DNA of 64,000 bases, taken from an uncultured Clostridia bacterium (GTDB lineage Bacteria > Bacillota > Clostridia > Christensenellales > Aristaeellaceae). Positions 16,261 to 25,451 of this stretch are shown here, one piece after another; positions within the stretch are counted from its first letter, which is position 1, and each line of letters begins with the position of its first letter. The stretch lies in the NCBI GenBank assembly GCA_934670175.1, contig CAKUOX010000004.1, positions 6,589-70,588 of the forward strand, written 5' to 3'. The notes beneath the pieces were generated by a model, which saw nothing but the letters and a program-made list of their open reading frames with translations, was not told the DNA's origin and did not search any database. A program made the position numbers and the translations under genes.

Positions 16261-16408
16261 AAACCCCGCAACCGCAGAAATTTCGTGAACAACTTCTGAT
16301 GAAGTTGAAATTTCTGCTTGCATCGTCAACACGGGCTGCAAAATCGGTTACATACGCCTAAGTATGCGCCCTCATTTGCAGCCCGCGTTTCCTTGCCTTG
16401 CAGGGTTT
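16261..16408. repeat. Multi-hairpin intergenic element (closing stem plus two internal hairpins)
   Basis: A closing stem AAACCCCGCAA (16261-16271) pairs with TTGCAGGGTTT (16398-16408) with one mismatch. Inside are hairpin 1 (GCAGAAATTTC 16274-16284 with GAAATTTCTGC 16307-16317, continued by AACTTC/GAAGTT around TGAT) and hairpin 2 (CGGGCTGCAAA 16332-16342 with TTTGCAGCCCG 16375-16385, capped by CATAC/GTATG). The element lies between convergent genes. It looks like a palindromic interspersed repeat or a structured RNA. No coding sequence is evident. Confidence 0.6.
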
Positions 16409-16420
16409 CTCAGCGTCTGT

Positions 16421-16447
16421 CAGGATGTTGACTTTGTCAACATCCTG
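16421..16447. terminator. Perfect 12-bp hairpin beside spoIVFB 3' end
   Basis: CAGGATGTTGAC (16421-16432) and GTCAACATCCTG (16436-16447) are perfect arms around TTT. It lies 29 bases beyond the spoIVFB stop on the minus strand and may terminate the long mre/spoIVF operon. No T-run follows. Confidence 0.4.
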
Positions 16448-16475
16448 GCGCGATTCGCTGCCGCTTTCCTGTGCG

Positions 16476-17393
16476 CTAAGCCAGATCTGCCGCATTTTGA
16501 GCGCATTTCGCCATTATAAAACGGCTGCGCGGCAGGCTGTGAAGCGGCGTGTCCGGCACGCCGCCGCTTACCAGATAGCGTAGCAGACTGCCGCCGTCGA
16601 TCACGCCGTCCGGCGCATCGCCGCGCATGCACAAAAACCAACTGCGCTCCCTTGGGCGCAGCAGCCGGACGGCCTCGGCCACGGTGCTGTCCGCGCTGAG
16701 CTGGTACAGCCGCGCGGGCATGGGTCGATCCTGACGGGTCAGCGCCGCTTCGAGCCGCTGCGCATGCGCATCCGTCAGCGCGTGCTGCTCGTCGGGCGCA
16801 GCACACAGCAGGAAGACGGCGGCCAGCGGCAGGCTGATGTTCCATATGCCCATTGCCAGACCGGCAGCGATAAAGCCAACGCACAGCCCCGCCGCGCACA
16901 GCCTGCCCAGCAGCAGTCCGACGCTGAGCGCGCGGCGTTCGCCCAGGAAACGGCTCAGCACGGCGCAAAGCACGCGCCCGCCATCCAGCGGCAGCACGGG
17001 CGCGAGGTTGAACAGCATCAGCGCCAGATTGATGGCGGCGTGCGCGCCCGCAGCTGCGGCGGAAATCAGCCGCCACTGCGCCAGTGCGGACACGGCGCAG
17101 GCGAGCAGCAGGTTCGCCGCAGGCCCCGCGAGCGCTACTGGAATCAGCTGGGCGGGGGAGAGGCGATAGGGGTTTTCCATGCGCGCGCTGCCGCCGAAGG
17201 GCATCAGCCGGATCTCGAGTATTTCCACGCGGCACAGGCGTGCGGCGAGCAGGTGCGCGCCCTCGTGCACACCCAGCGCCAGCATCAGCTCCGCGCCCAT
17301 GCCGCGCATGCCGAGTCTGCGCGCGAGCAGCGGTACGATCAGCGTGAGCAGCGGCAGGGAAAAGTGAACGCCAAAGGCGCGAAAGCGGATCAC
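16476..17393 (-). CDS. spoIVFB: SpoIVFB-like intramembrane M50 metalloprotease
   Basis: A 305-residue polytopic membrane protease. The zinc motif is GVHEGAHLLA (His43, Glu44, His47), the third ligand lies in LAPVLPLDGGR (Asp about 137), and the C-terminal 80 residues (from about 225) look like a single CBS-type domain. In spore formers SpoIVFB cleaves pro-sigma-K in the mother cell. GTG 17393 overlaps the stop of spoIVFA by three bases, so I start there; the longer upstream frame is out of context. It is the last gene of a co-directional run that starts with maf and mreB, the arrangement known from Bacillus (mre genes followed by spoIVFA-spoIVFB). Confidence 0.85.
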   Translation of the reverse strand: MIRFRAFGVHFSLPLLTLIVPLLARRLGMRGMGAELMLALGVHEGAHLLAARLCRVEILEIRLMPFGGSARMENPYRLSPAQLIPVALAGPAANLLLACAVSALAQWRLISAAAAGAHAAINLALMLFNLAPVLPLDGGRVLCAVLSRFLGERRALSVGLLLGRLCAAGLCVGFIAAGLAMGIWNISLPLAAVFLLCAAPDEQHALTDAHAQRLEAALTRQDRPMPARLYQLSADSTVAEAVRLLRPRERSWFLCMRGDAPDGVIDGGSLLRYLVSGGVPDTPLHSLPRSRFIMAKCAQNAADLA

Positions 17394-18148
17394 AGCCCCA
17401 TTTGCGCCGTGGGGTCGCACGCCGCGCCGCCCTGCCGAAGCTCGAAATAGACCGCGCCCGCCGCGCTGCCGATGGTCGCGCCGCGCGGAACGGCGTCGCC
17501 GTTGTGCACCGTTGTGGAGGCCAGACATGCCGTCACGCTTTCACTGCCGCTGCCGTGGTCGATGAGCACGCCGTAGCTGCCGTCGGAAAGCTGGCTGACC
17601 GCGCTCACGGTTCCGGCTGCCGCAGCGCATACGCTGGCGCCGCCCTCGGCTTCAAACATCAGCCAGGGCTGCGAGGGCTCGTAGGCATGCGTGCATTTGC
17701 CCTGAACCGGCGCTTGCAGCTCGTGATCGCCGGAAAGGTTGAAGAATACGCGCGCGGATTCCGGCATGATGCGCCGGACGAAGCTGAGCCTGCCCAGCGA
17801 TTCGTCCAGATCGATCTTCATGGTCAGCGCCTGTTCGATGTGTCTGGAGGCGCTGACCGCCCAGGGGCGCTGGATATTGCCCAGCGCCAGTATGCCCAGC
17901 AGCACGGCGCAGGCGATAAAGCTCTTGCGCAGCAGCCTGTCCTGAAAGCTCGAGCGTGCCCGCGTTTTGACCGTGCGAAGCTGCGGGGCAGCGGCCGAAT
18001 CGGCCCTCTGCGCGGCCTCTGGCTTTTGCGATGTGTGAACCAGCAGGCGCACATCGGGCGCTGGAGCTGCGCTGCGCTGAGAATTGAATGCAGTGCCATT
18101 GGTGCGCGCGGAAGTACGGATGCGCCAGAGCGTGGAAGCAAACCTCAT
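17390..18148 (-). CDS. spoIVFA: SpoIVFA-like membrane protein with LytM/M23 domain
   Basis: A 252-residue protein with a basic cytosolic N-terminus, one membrane helix (about residues 76-93, FIACAVLLGILALGNI) and a C-terminal LytM/M23-like domain (about 145-250) with GSYGVLIDHGSGSE and GATIGSAAGAVYFELRQGG. The HxH zinc signature is not complete, so the domain is likely a binding or inhibitory module, as in SpoIVFA, which anchors and inhibits SpoIVFB. ATG 18148 has GGAGG ten bases upstream; the in-frame ATG at 18157 is too close to that site. Position directly before the M50 gene supports the call; sequence alone would say M23-family membrane protein. Confidence 0.75.
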   Translation of the reverse strand: MRFASTLWRIRTSARTNGTAFNSQRSAAPAPDVRLLVHTSQKPEAAQRADSAAAPQLRTVKTRARSSFQDRLLRKSFIACAVLLGILALGNIQRPWAVSASRHIEQALTMKIDLDESLGRLSFVRRIMPESARVFFNLSGDHELQAPVQGKCTHAYEPSQPWLMFEAEGGASVCAAAAGTVSAVSQLSDGSYGVLIDHGSGSESVTACLASTTVHNGDAVPRGATIGSAAGAVYFELRQGGAACDPTAQMGL

Positions 18149-18260
18149 AAAAAACATCCCTCCTGTCTCATAAAGCCTATGCAGACGGGCGGGATATTTT
18201 GTTGATGAAGGTGCGCGCGCTCGAAGCGATCGCGGCCTTTTATTTAAATGGTAGGATCCT

Positions 18261-19505
18261 TTAGAGCGCGCGCGTGCGCACGCCGACCACGCGGCGGTGG
18301 CTCTCCTTCATGCGCGAGCGCATGATGACGTTTTCCGCACGGCCGAGGGCCATCATGTTCGTGAGCATGTTCGAGCCGCCGTAGCTGACGAACGGCAGTG
18401 GTATGCCCGTGACCGGCAGCAGGCCGATGACCATACAGATGTTTTCCACCACATGGAACAGCAGCATCGCCATAACGCCCATGACCAGATAAGAGCCGAA
18501 GGGGTCACTGATCCTGGTGCTTTGATAGATCAGTCGGGCAATCAGCAGCACATAGGCCAGCAGCAGCGCGCCCGCGCCGATGAAGCCGAACGATTCGCCC
18601 ACGATGGAGAAGATGAAGTCGGTGTGGTCATCCGAAATATAACCCAGCGAGGCGAAGCTGCCGGGAGAGACCAGCCCCTTGCCGGTGAGTCCACCGGAGC
18701 CCAGCGCGATCTGACCGTTGATGACCTGGCGCGCCTCGTCCGGATAAGATTCGGGATCGAGCCAGATCAGAAAGCGGGTCAGGCGAAAGCTCTCTGAATT
18801 GGAGTTGTTCATGAAATACCAGAGCGGGATTACCAGCAGCACGCCGCAGGCCAGCACGCCGGCGATCAGCTTCCAGTTTGTGCCGGAAACGAACACCATG
18901 ACGCAGAATATGGCCAGATACACCAGCGCGGTTCCGAAGTCCGGCTGCGCCAGCACCAGCACCATCGGCAGTGCCAGAAACAGCACCAGCGGGATGATGT
19001 CGCGCAGCTTCATGACCGGCTTGATGCGCACCGAAAATGCCTTTGCCAGCGCGATGATAATGAACACCTTGCCAAATTCCGAGGTCTGAAAGCCGCGGTC
19101 CGAATTTGATCCCCAGGTCAGAAAGGCCGTCATGCCGCCGCGTCCGGCGCGCGCGACCAGCAGCGTAAAGAGCAATAGCCCCAGATTCGCTACATAGATC
19201 GTGTTTGCATATTTGCCATACACATCATAATTGAAATAGATGATGACAAACATGGCCGCGATGCCCGCGATGATCCACACGAACTGAAGGCGGGCATAAT
19301 TCAGCGGCTGAGTCTCGAGCATTTCCATGACCGTGGCGGGTGTGCTGGAGACCTCCGTGCTGGTGGCGCTGAAGATGGTGACCACGCCAAAGAGTGAAAT
19401 GGCGATGACCAGCAGGAACAGCGGCCAGTCGAAATAGCGCATCAGGTCGCGGTTGAAATGACCGACGCGCAATCCCTTAAAGAATGAGACGATTTTTGAA
19501 AACAT
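18261..19505 (-). CDS. rodA: RodA, SEDS-family peptidoglycan glycosyltransferase
   Basis: A 414-residue SEDS protein with about ten membrane helices. Family signatures include LAQPDFGTALVYLAI, GNG-like AQVINGQIALGSGGLTGKG, the acidic DDHTDFIFSIVGESFGF segment (catalytic-type Asp/Glu loop) and the C-terminal LPVTGIPLPFVSYGGSNML. RodA polymerises glycan strands for the elongasome together with the class B PBP encoded just upstream. ATG 19505 has AAAGGAG seven bases before it and lies 22 bases after the PBP2 stop. Confidence 0.93.
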   Translation of the reverse strand: MFSKIVSFFKGLRVGHFNRDLMRYFDWPLFLLVIAISLFGVVTIFSATSTEVSSTPATVMEMLETQPLNYARLQFVWIIAGIAAMFVIIYFNYDVYGKYANTIYVANLGLLLFTLLVARAGRGGMTAFLTWGSNSDRGFQTSEFGKVFIIIALAKAFSVRIKPVMKLRDIIPLVLFLALPMVLVLAQPDFGTALVYLAIFCVMVFVSGTNWKLIAGVLACGVLLVIPLWYFMNNSNSESFRLTRFLIWLDPESYPDEARQVINGQIALGSGGLTGKGLVSPGSFASLGYISDDHTDFIFSIVGESFGFIGAGALLLAYVLLIARLIYQSTRISDPFGSYLVMGVMAMLLFHVVENICMVIGLLPVTGIPLPFVSYGGSNMLTNMMALGRAENVIMRSRMKESHRRVVGVRTRAL

Positions 19506-19527
19506 GCTTAGCTCCTTTGGAAAGACT

Positions 19528-21984
19528 CTAGTCGGCGACGCTGTATTCGATGCCGATGGTGGTATCCTCCGAATAGCCCAGGCTGTCCAGATAGTATTCA
19601 ATGACCTTTACAGCGGCGGGGGAAGCCTGCGCGCCCGCGTAGCCGTTTTGAATGTAGACCACAACCACGATCTGCGGGTCATCCGCCGGCGCATATGCCA
19701 CCAGCCATGCGTTGTTTTCGACGTCCAGCTTGGTGCGCTGCGATGTACCGGTCTTGGCGGCGATCTTATACTTCGTGTCCTTGAAGTATTTACCCGCAGT
19801 ACCGCCGTCCTCAGCGGAGGTAACGTCTTCCATGCCGGTACGAATGGCGGTAAAATAGGCAGGATCGGTGTTGATCTGGTTGGCGACCACGGGCTGCTTT
19901 TCCAGCACGACCTGTCCGTCCGCGGAGATGATCTTATCCACGATCTGCGCATCGTACACCGTGCCGCCGTTGCAGATGGCGCTGACATAGCGCGCGACGC
20001 ATACGGGCGTCAGCTGCGTGATGGACTGACCGATGCCGTCCATGATGGTCTCGTTCGGCGTCCAGAAAATATCCTGGAGGTAGGTTGTGAAGGTATTGAC
20101 CAGATAGTGGTTGGAGATGTAGTTGCGGGGCAGACCCAGATCGTATTGCAGGGTCTCGCGGATGGGCTGTCCCCATTCGTCCTTCTTGTCGTAGCTCACG
20201 GCGATCTTCATCAGCTGCAGCACCACCTTGTCCAGCAGCTCATCGCTGAATTCAGTGTTGCGCTCTATGCCGATCTGCACCAGCTTGTTGCGGATGGATT
20301 CCGCCGTCAGCCGGGGCTTGGAGGTGTATTGATCCTCCACCGAGCGTTCCGGATCGTAAAGCATGTTCTGGTTACCGACGAAGCTGGTGGATTCGCCGGG
20401 CAGCTCGATGTTCGTCTTGCTGGTAAGGCCCAGCGCCGCCGCCCACTCATAGAGCTTGTTTACGCCCAGTCGGTAGCTGAGTTCATAGAAATAGTAGTTG
20501 CAGGAATTCTTGATGGCCTCTATGATGGTCTGGTTGGCGTGCTTATAGCGCGAATCCTTGTCGATCCAACATTTCGCGGGGTTATAGGCGTTGGTCTTGG
20601 CAAAGGAGCCCATGTCGGTAATGGTTTCTTCCAGCGTGATCGCGCCCTCGGACAGGCCGGCCAGCGCGGTGCACAGCTTGAAGATGGAGCCGGGCGTATC
20701 GCGCGTAGAAATGGCGCGGTTGTACAGCGGATTGTACTGATCCAGCAACTCATTCCACATGGCGGTGTTCACCTGACCGCCGTTGAACATGGACAGGTCG
20801 TAGTCCGGATAGCTGATCATGCCCAGCACCTTGCCGGAATTGGGATCCATGGCGACCATTGCGCCGGATTCCGCCAGCGAGATCTCCCAATTGTTTTCCT
20901 CGTAGCGCTTGAGAACATCAGCATACTTGTCCTGCCAGTAGGTTCTGCCCATCTGGTGTTCCTGCTCGGTGCGTATATCGGTGATGGTGCTCACCAGCGC
21001 ATCGGTCATGACCTTTTCCAGATCCACGTCGATGGTCAGTACTACGGAATTGCCGTCCGTCGGCGGCGTATAGTCCAGCTCGCGCACGACCTTGCCGCGG
21101 GTGTTGATCTCTACCTCGCGTTTGCCCTGGCGATACTCAATGTAGGGGGAGAGCTGATCCTCCAGCGAGTATTCGATGCCCGCCGCGCCGATGAAGGCGT
21201 TGTTCGGGTAGCCCTGGCTCTGGTAGGTTTCCAGCTGCTTGGCCGATATTTTGCTGATATAGCCGGTAACGTGGCAGGCCGCCGTGCCCTGCGGGTAGAC
21301 ACGGGTAGAGCTTTCCTCAATGCTGATGCCGTCCAGTTCCATGGAATGGGCTTCGATTTCCGAGACCGTTTCGAAGCCGACATTGTAGGCGATGGTAACG
21401 GGCATGGAGTTAAAGGCGTTCATGCGCGATTCCTGCCACAGCGCCAGCACCTTGACCTTCATATCGTCGCTCAGGTCGCTTGGAACGCAGTATTTTTCGA
21501 GCAGCGTGTCCCAAAGCTTCGCTTCGTCTACCTGCTTCACATAAAAATTCGTGCGCCACTGGCTTTCGCGGGAGCTTTCTACCGACGCGCTGCCGGAGCC
21601 GGAGTCAAAGCGCCAGGTGCCGTCGTCGCTCTGCTTGAGCCAGAAATCGTTGACGGTGGATTTGCCGTTGGATTCGATCAGCTGTATCGTCTTGATCAGC
21701 ACCTGCGTATAATTGGCGCGGTACTGCTCCGAGGATTTCGTGGGATCTCGGTAAAAGGTGACGTTGTAGCTGGTTTCATCGTAGGCCAGAGGCACCATGT
21801 TGGTGTCGTATATGGTGCCGCGCTTGCCGTAGACCGTGATGGTCTTGGTGGATTTGGTGGAAGCGCGGGTCTGATAGGTATCGCTGCTTTTGAGCATCAT
21901 GGTGTACAGTCGTCCGAACATCGTGCCGAAAACCGCCAGCAGTATCACGGACAGCCAGATAATGCGCCGTTTATAGGGCTTCAA
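19528..21984 (-). CDS. mrdA: Class B penicillin-binding protein 2 (elongasome transpeptidase)
   Basis: An 818-residue bitopic transpeptidase with one N-terminal membrane helix (about 8-28). The dimerisation domain carries the TKSTKTITVYGKRGTIYD box. The transpeptidase motifs are in order: S-x-x-K in TPGSIFK (about 431), S-x-N as KNSCN (about 493) and KTGTS (about 743). The protein is longer than typical PBP2 because of inserts between the S-x-N and KTG motifs (about residues 530-650). The start is TTG 21984, overlapping the mreD stop and using its GGAGG; this coupling with mreD is clear. It works with RodA in side-wall synthesis. Confidence 0.92.
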   Translation of the reverse strand: MKPYKRRIIWLSVILLAVFGTMFGRLYTMMLKSSDTYQTRASTKSTKTITVYGKRGTIYDTNMVPLAYDETSYNVTFYRDPTKSSEQYRANYTQVLIKTIQLIESNGKSTVNDFWLKQSDDGTWRFDSGSGSASVESSRESQWRTNFYVKQVDEAKLWDTLLEKYCVPSDLSDDMKVKVLALWQESRMNAFNSMPVTIAYNVGFETVSEIEAHSMELDGISIEESSTRVYPQGTAACHVTGYISKISAKQLETYQSQGYPNNAFIGAAGIEYSLEDQLSPYIEYRQGKREVEINTRGKVVRELDYTPPTDGNSVVLTIDVDLEKVMTDALVSTITDIRTEQEHQMGRTYWQDKYADVLKRYEENNWEISLAESGAMVAMDPNSGKVLGMISYPDYDLSMFNGGQVNTAMWNELLDQYNPLYNRAISTRDTPGSIFKLCTALAGLSEGAITLEETITDMGSFAKTNAYNPAKCWIDKDSRYKHANQTIIEAIKNSCNYYFYELSYRLGVNKLYEWAAALGLTSKTNIELPGESTSFVGNQNMLYDPERSVEDQYTSKPRLTAESIRNKLVQIGIERNTEFSDELLDKVVLQLMKIAVSYDKKDEWGQPIRETLQYDLGLPRNYISNHYLVNTFTTYLQDIFWTPNETIMDGIGQSITQLTPVCVARYVSAICNGGTVYDAQIVDKIISADGQVVLEKQPVVANQINTDPAYFTAIRTGMEDVTSAEDGGTAGKYFKDTKYKIAAKTGTSQRTKLDVENNAWLVAYAPADDPQIVVVVYIQNGYAGAQASPAAVKVIEYYLDSLGYSEDTTIGIEYSVAD

Positions 21985-22535
21985 AATTTTTTCACCTCCT
22001 GAGTGGTGCGCTTTTTACCGATGCGAACGGCCTTGCCGCTGCTCAGCCGTTTCATCAGCGGCGTCAGCAGCATGACCAGCGCGGTGGTGATGAGCGTGCG
22101 CACCAGCAAATCGCGAATATAGCTCCATTTCAGAATGGCAGTGGAGAAGTACTGGTATACGAGCATAACGATCTCAAACAGAACCACCAGCACGGCTGCC
22201 CAGATCGCGCGCACAGCCAGCAGCTGCGTGCGCTCCCGCTTTTCCATGGTGCGGCTGATCTCCGGCTGCTGATCCAGCAAAAAGCCGATCAGGAAGCCGA
22301 TAATGATGAATGGAAACAGCTTCATGCCAAGCGTGCCGGCGCTGATGTCCAGCAGCAGGCCGGAGATCATGCCGTAGAGCATGCCGCGCATGCGGCCAAG
22401 CGTAATGCCGATCGCCATGACCACCGCCAGCGAAACGGGCACGAGATAACGCCCATACATGAATATGGGCAGAACTGCCGTGTCCAGCAGCATGGCGAGC
22501 AGTACGCAGATCAGCGGCGCAAGTCTTTTCAGCAA
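21981..22535 (-). CDS. mreD: MreD, rod-shape membrane protein
   Basis: A 184-residue protein with about five to six hydrophobic helices, including a GRMRGMLYGMISGLLLDISAG motif typical of MreD. Start codon is TTG 22535 with GGAGG ten bases upstream; it overlaps the PBP2 TTG start at the other end. The basic C-terminus is cytosolic. It belongs to the elongasome together with MreB, MreC, PBP2 and RodA. Confidence 0.9.
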   Translation of the reverse strand: MLKRLAPLICVLLAMLLDTAVLPIFMYGRYLVPVSLAVVMAIGITLGRMRGMLYGMISGLLLDISAGTLGMKLFPFIIIGFLIGFLLDQQPEISRTMEKRERTQLLAVRAIWAAVLVVLFEIVMLVYQYFSTAILKWSYIRDLLVRTLITTALVMLLTPLMKRLSSGKAVRIGKKRTTQEVKKF

Positions 22536-22555
22536 GGTTTGTTAGCCTCCGTTCG

Positions 22556-23677
22556 TTAATTGTCGCTGGCCCAGCTGTCCTCAATCAGATCGCCGACCTT
22601 ATAGCCGCCGTAGGGATCCTCGGTGGCTGCGGGCATAGGCGTGGGACGCGACCAGTTGGCTTCGCCGGTGGGTTCGGGCGTGGGCGTTTCCTTGGCTTTG
22701 GGCGCAGGCGTGGCCGATTGCTGATAGCTGGCCGTCTGCGTGGGCAGCGGGTCGAGCGCATCGTTGTCGGTCTCAATGACCGTGCGCAGTATGAATACCT
22801 CTTCAATGCGCTGAAAATCGACCGAGGGCGTGACCACGGCGTAGGAACCCTCCGAGCCGCCGTCCAGGCTCAGCGCGGTCACCGTGCCGACCTTTAGCCC
22901 CTTGGGATAGAGCGAGTCCATACCGGAGGTCACCACGACGTCGCCGGGGGAGATGCTGTTTACGTTCGGCAGATAGTATACATAGCATTCGGCGCTGCTG
23001 TCCGAATCGGAAACCTGGCCGCGCATGATGCCGTTGTCGCGCGTGCGCTGCAGCAGGCAGGCCACGGCGCTGCGCGTGTCGATGATGCAGATCACCTTGG
23101 CGTAATTCAGGCCGACCTCCGATACGCGGCCGATCAGGCCGGAGCCGTTGACCACGGCCATGCCGGCGCTTACGCCGTGGTTCGAGCCGCGGTTAACGGA
23201 AAAGGTCTTGAACCAGGGCCCCGCGTCGCGCGCGATGACCTTGGCGTAGATCGGATCCAGCGCCTCATAGGTGTCGCGCGCATCCAGCTGCGTCTTGAGC
23301 CGCTCGTTTTCCTGCAGGGCCTCTTCGGCGTTCACCAGCTCCAGCTTCAGCTGATCGTTTTCCATGGAAAGCTGATCGTAGGCGTCCTGAAGGTCGCCGT
23401 AATTGTGCCAGTTGGTGAAGAAGAGCTTGACCTTATTCGCCGCAGTGGAAAACGCATTCTGCACCGGCGTGATCAGTGAACCGATGCCGTTTTCAAATAC
23501 CGTGATCTTGCCGTCGCCGCGCGCCGCAAGGAAATATACCGTCGTGGCTACGATGATAAGAACCAGTATGGAAAACAGCACGCGCTTGAGCCTGCCGGCC
23601 TTTGCTTTGCGCCCGCCCTTCGTCTTTTTGGTGGAATAGCTGCTCCGCTTGGTGGCGGCTGCCTTTTTCTTTGCCAT
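22556..23677 (-). CDS. mreC: MreC, rod-shape-determining protein
   Basis: A 373-residue bitopic protein: Lys-rich N-terminus, membrane helix (about 32-52), coiled coil (about 92-132; QDAYDQLSMENDQLKLELVN) and the beta-rich MreC domain (about 140-310; SAGMAVVNGSGLIGRVSEVG, PGDVVVTSGMDSLYPKGLKVG). Unusually the C-terminus carries a Pro/Thr-rich tail (about 318-355) before a short conserved-looking end. It scaffolds the elongasome outside the membrane. Confidence 0.92.
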   Translation of the reverse strand: MAKKKAAATKRSSYSTKKTKGGRKAKAGRLKRVLFSILVLIIVATTVYFLAARGDGKITVFENGIGSLITPVQNAFSTAANKVKLFFTNWHNYGDLQDAYDQLSMENDQLKLELVNAEEALQENERLKTQLDARDTYEALDPIYAKVIARDAGPWFKTFSVNRGSNHGVSAGMAVVNGSGLIGRVSEVGLNYAKVICIIDTRSAVACLLQRTRDNGIMRGQVSDSDSSAECYVYYLPNVNSISPGDVVVTSGMDSLYPKGLKVGTVTALSLDGGSEGSYAVVTPSVDFQRIEEVFILRTVIETDNDALDPLPTQTASYQQSATPAPKAKETPTPEPTGEANWSRPTPMPAATEDPYGGYKVGDLIEDSWASDN

Positions 23678-23724
23678 TTGTTTTTGCGCTCCTTAGCCTT
23701 GTAAAATGGAATGGATATGCGCCG

Positions 23725-24765
23725 TCACAGCTCCAGCAGGGCGCCGCTTTCGGCGAGCCTGCGGTAGATTCTGTCATCGGAAGCGGCGATGCATGCGCCG
23801 AGCGCCACCTCGTCCTGCGGGTTTTCACCAATGGAGACGGGAATATTCAGCATCGCGGAAAGACGCTCGCGCAGGCCGTCCAGCAGCGCGCCGCCGCCGG
23901 AGAGGTGCACGCCGTTGGCCAGCAGATCCTCCGCCAGCTCCGCAGGCGTGTTTTCAAAGGCCTCGCGGATGCTTTCCAGCAGGTTATCCAGCGCGGGCAG
24001 TATCGCGCGCTGCACGTCGAGCTGGTTGATGCTCGCAGTGGCGGGACGGCCGGTCTTTGCGTCGCGCCCGCGCAGGGTTACGTTTTCGAGCTTGTCCATC
24101 GGGATCTCCATGGCGGTGCCCAGGTCGATCTTCAGATCCTCCGCCGTGCGCTGACCGATGATCAGTCCCTTTTCGCGGCGGATATAGCGCATGATGGCTT
24201 CATCCATGGACAGACTGCCCGTGCGCGTCGTGCGCGCGGCGACCACGCCGTTCATGGAAATCACGGCCACCTCGGTGGTCGAGCCGCCGATCAGCACCAC
24301 CATGATGCCGCGCGCCTCGTCAATGGAGAGCCCGCCGCCCAGCGCCGCCGCTATGGAGCTTCGAAGCAGCGCCGATTTGCGCGCGCCCGCGCCGCGCACG
24401 GCGTCCGCCGCCGCACCGTATTCCACGCGCGTCGCGCCGGTGGACAGCGAGACCACCAGCCGGTTTTTCTCCAGCGCGCGCCGCTTGCCCAGCGCCTTTT
24501 CGGACAGCGCCTTCATCAGCAGCGTCGCCATTTCGACATCCGCCACCGCGCCGTCCATTATCGGCGAGGAGAGCGCCACGTCCTTCGGCGTGCGGCCGAG
24601 CATCTGCCGCGCGTCGCGCCCGACGCCGAGCACCTCGTCCGTATCGTCGCGCAGCGTGAGCACATAGCTCGGCTCGCGCAGTACCACGCCCTCGTTTTCA
24701 AGACATATCGTAAGGTTGGCGGAGCCCAGATCCAGGCCGACGCCGCCGGAAGAAAAAACGCCCAT
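23725..24765 (-). CDS. mreB: MreB/Mbl, bacterial actin
   Basis: A 346-residue actin-fold protein. The phosphate-1 loop is VGLDLGSANLTICLE, phosphate-2 VVLIGGSTTEVAVIS, adenosine motif LSGGGALLDGL. Length and motifs agree with MreB. It lies two bases after the maf stop and just before mreC. It directs cell-wall synthesis along membrane-associated filaments. Confidence 0.95.
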   Translation of the reverse strand: MGVFSSGGVGLDLGSANLTICLENEGVVLREPSYVLTLRDDTDEVLGVGRDARQMLGRTPKDVALSSPIMDGAVADVEMATLLMKALSEKALGKRRALEKNRLVVSLSTGATRVEYGAAADAVRGAGARKSALLRSSIAAALGGGLSIDEARGIMVVLIGGSTTEVAVISMNGVVAARTTRTGSLSMDEAIMRYIRREKGLIIGQRTAEDLKIDLGTAMEIPMDKLENVTLRGRDAKTGRPATASINQLDVQRAILPALDNLLESIREAFENTPAELAEDLLANGVHLSGGGALLDGLRERLSAMLNIPVSIGENPQDEVALGACIAASDDRIYRRLAESGALLEL

Positions 24766-24767
24766 AG

Positions 24768-25367
24768 TTATGTTGCCTCCCGCTGTGCTTCATTTGAAAA
24801 GTCTGAAAGCATATCCTGAATATCGTCTACCGGAAAGCCCATCACGTTTTCAAACGAGCCGTCCAGCTGCACCACGAATTTGCCCGCGCCGCCCTGTATG
24901 CCATAGGCGCCCGCCTTGTCCATGGGCTCGCCCGTGGCGATATAGGCGTCGATTTCGGCGTCGGTGAGCGGCCTGAACGTCACGCCCGTGCGCACCACGC
25001 GCGTCAGCGCCCGCCCGCTCGCCGCATCCAGAAGCGTTACGCCGGTAAAGACCTCGTGCGTATTGCCAGAGAGCATTTTCAGCATCCGGAAGGCGTCCGC
25101 CGCGTCTGCGGGCTTGCCCAGCGGCGCGCCCTGATAGGAGACCAGCGTATCGGAGGCGATCACCGTGCCCTCGCGATAGTGTTCGGCCGCGGCGCGCGCC
25201 TTGCGCTGCGACAGAGTGGCCACGATGTCGCGCGCATGACCAACTGCATGCTCGTCCACATCCGGCACGCAGATTTCGAAGGTATAGCCCATTTTTGCCA
25301 GAAGCTCGCGGCGGCGTGGAGAGCCGGAGGCCAGGATCAGGCGCGGGGCGGAAGAATTCTGATTCAT
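24768..25367 (-). CDS. maf: Maf-family nucleoside triphosphate pyrophosphatase
   Basis: A 199-residue protein with the Maf signature LILASGSPRRRELLAKMG at the N-terminus, IASDTLVSYQG and the GKPADAADAFRML motif, and AGAYGIQGGAGKFV near the end. Maf proteins hydrolyse non-canonical or pyrimidine nucleoside triphosphates (YhdE/YceF type). ATG 25367 is chosen over earlier in-frame starts because residues before the conserved strand are otherwise too many. It heads the mre operon, as in Bacillus. Confidence 0.92.
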   Translation of the reverse strand: MNQNSSAPRLILASGSPRRRELLAKMGYTFEICVPDVDEHAVGHARDIVATLSQRKARAAAEHYREGTVIASDTLVSYQGAPLGKPADAADAFRMLKMLSGNTHEVFTGVTLLDAASGRALTRVVRTGVTFRPLTDAEIDAYIATGEPMDKAGAYGIQGGAGKFVVQLDGSFENVMGFPVDDIQDMLSDFSNEAQREAT

Positions 25368-25451
25368 AATTAAATATGTCTCCATTCCAGATATATAGAT
25401 CATCCTGCTGCGCCTTGCAGGCGCGCGCATCGATATTTTCCCTTATCTTAT

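Noticed and set aside
19504..22002. Very long open frame (832 codons) on the plus strand
   Set aside because: It is the exact antisense of the PBP2 gene, with no domain pattern or ribosome site. GC-rich codon usage leaves few stops in this frame.
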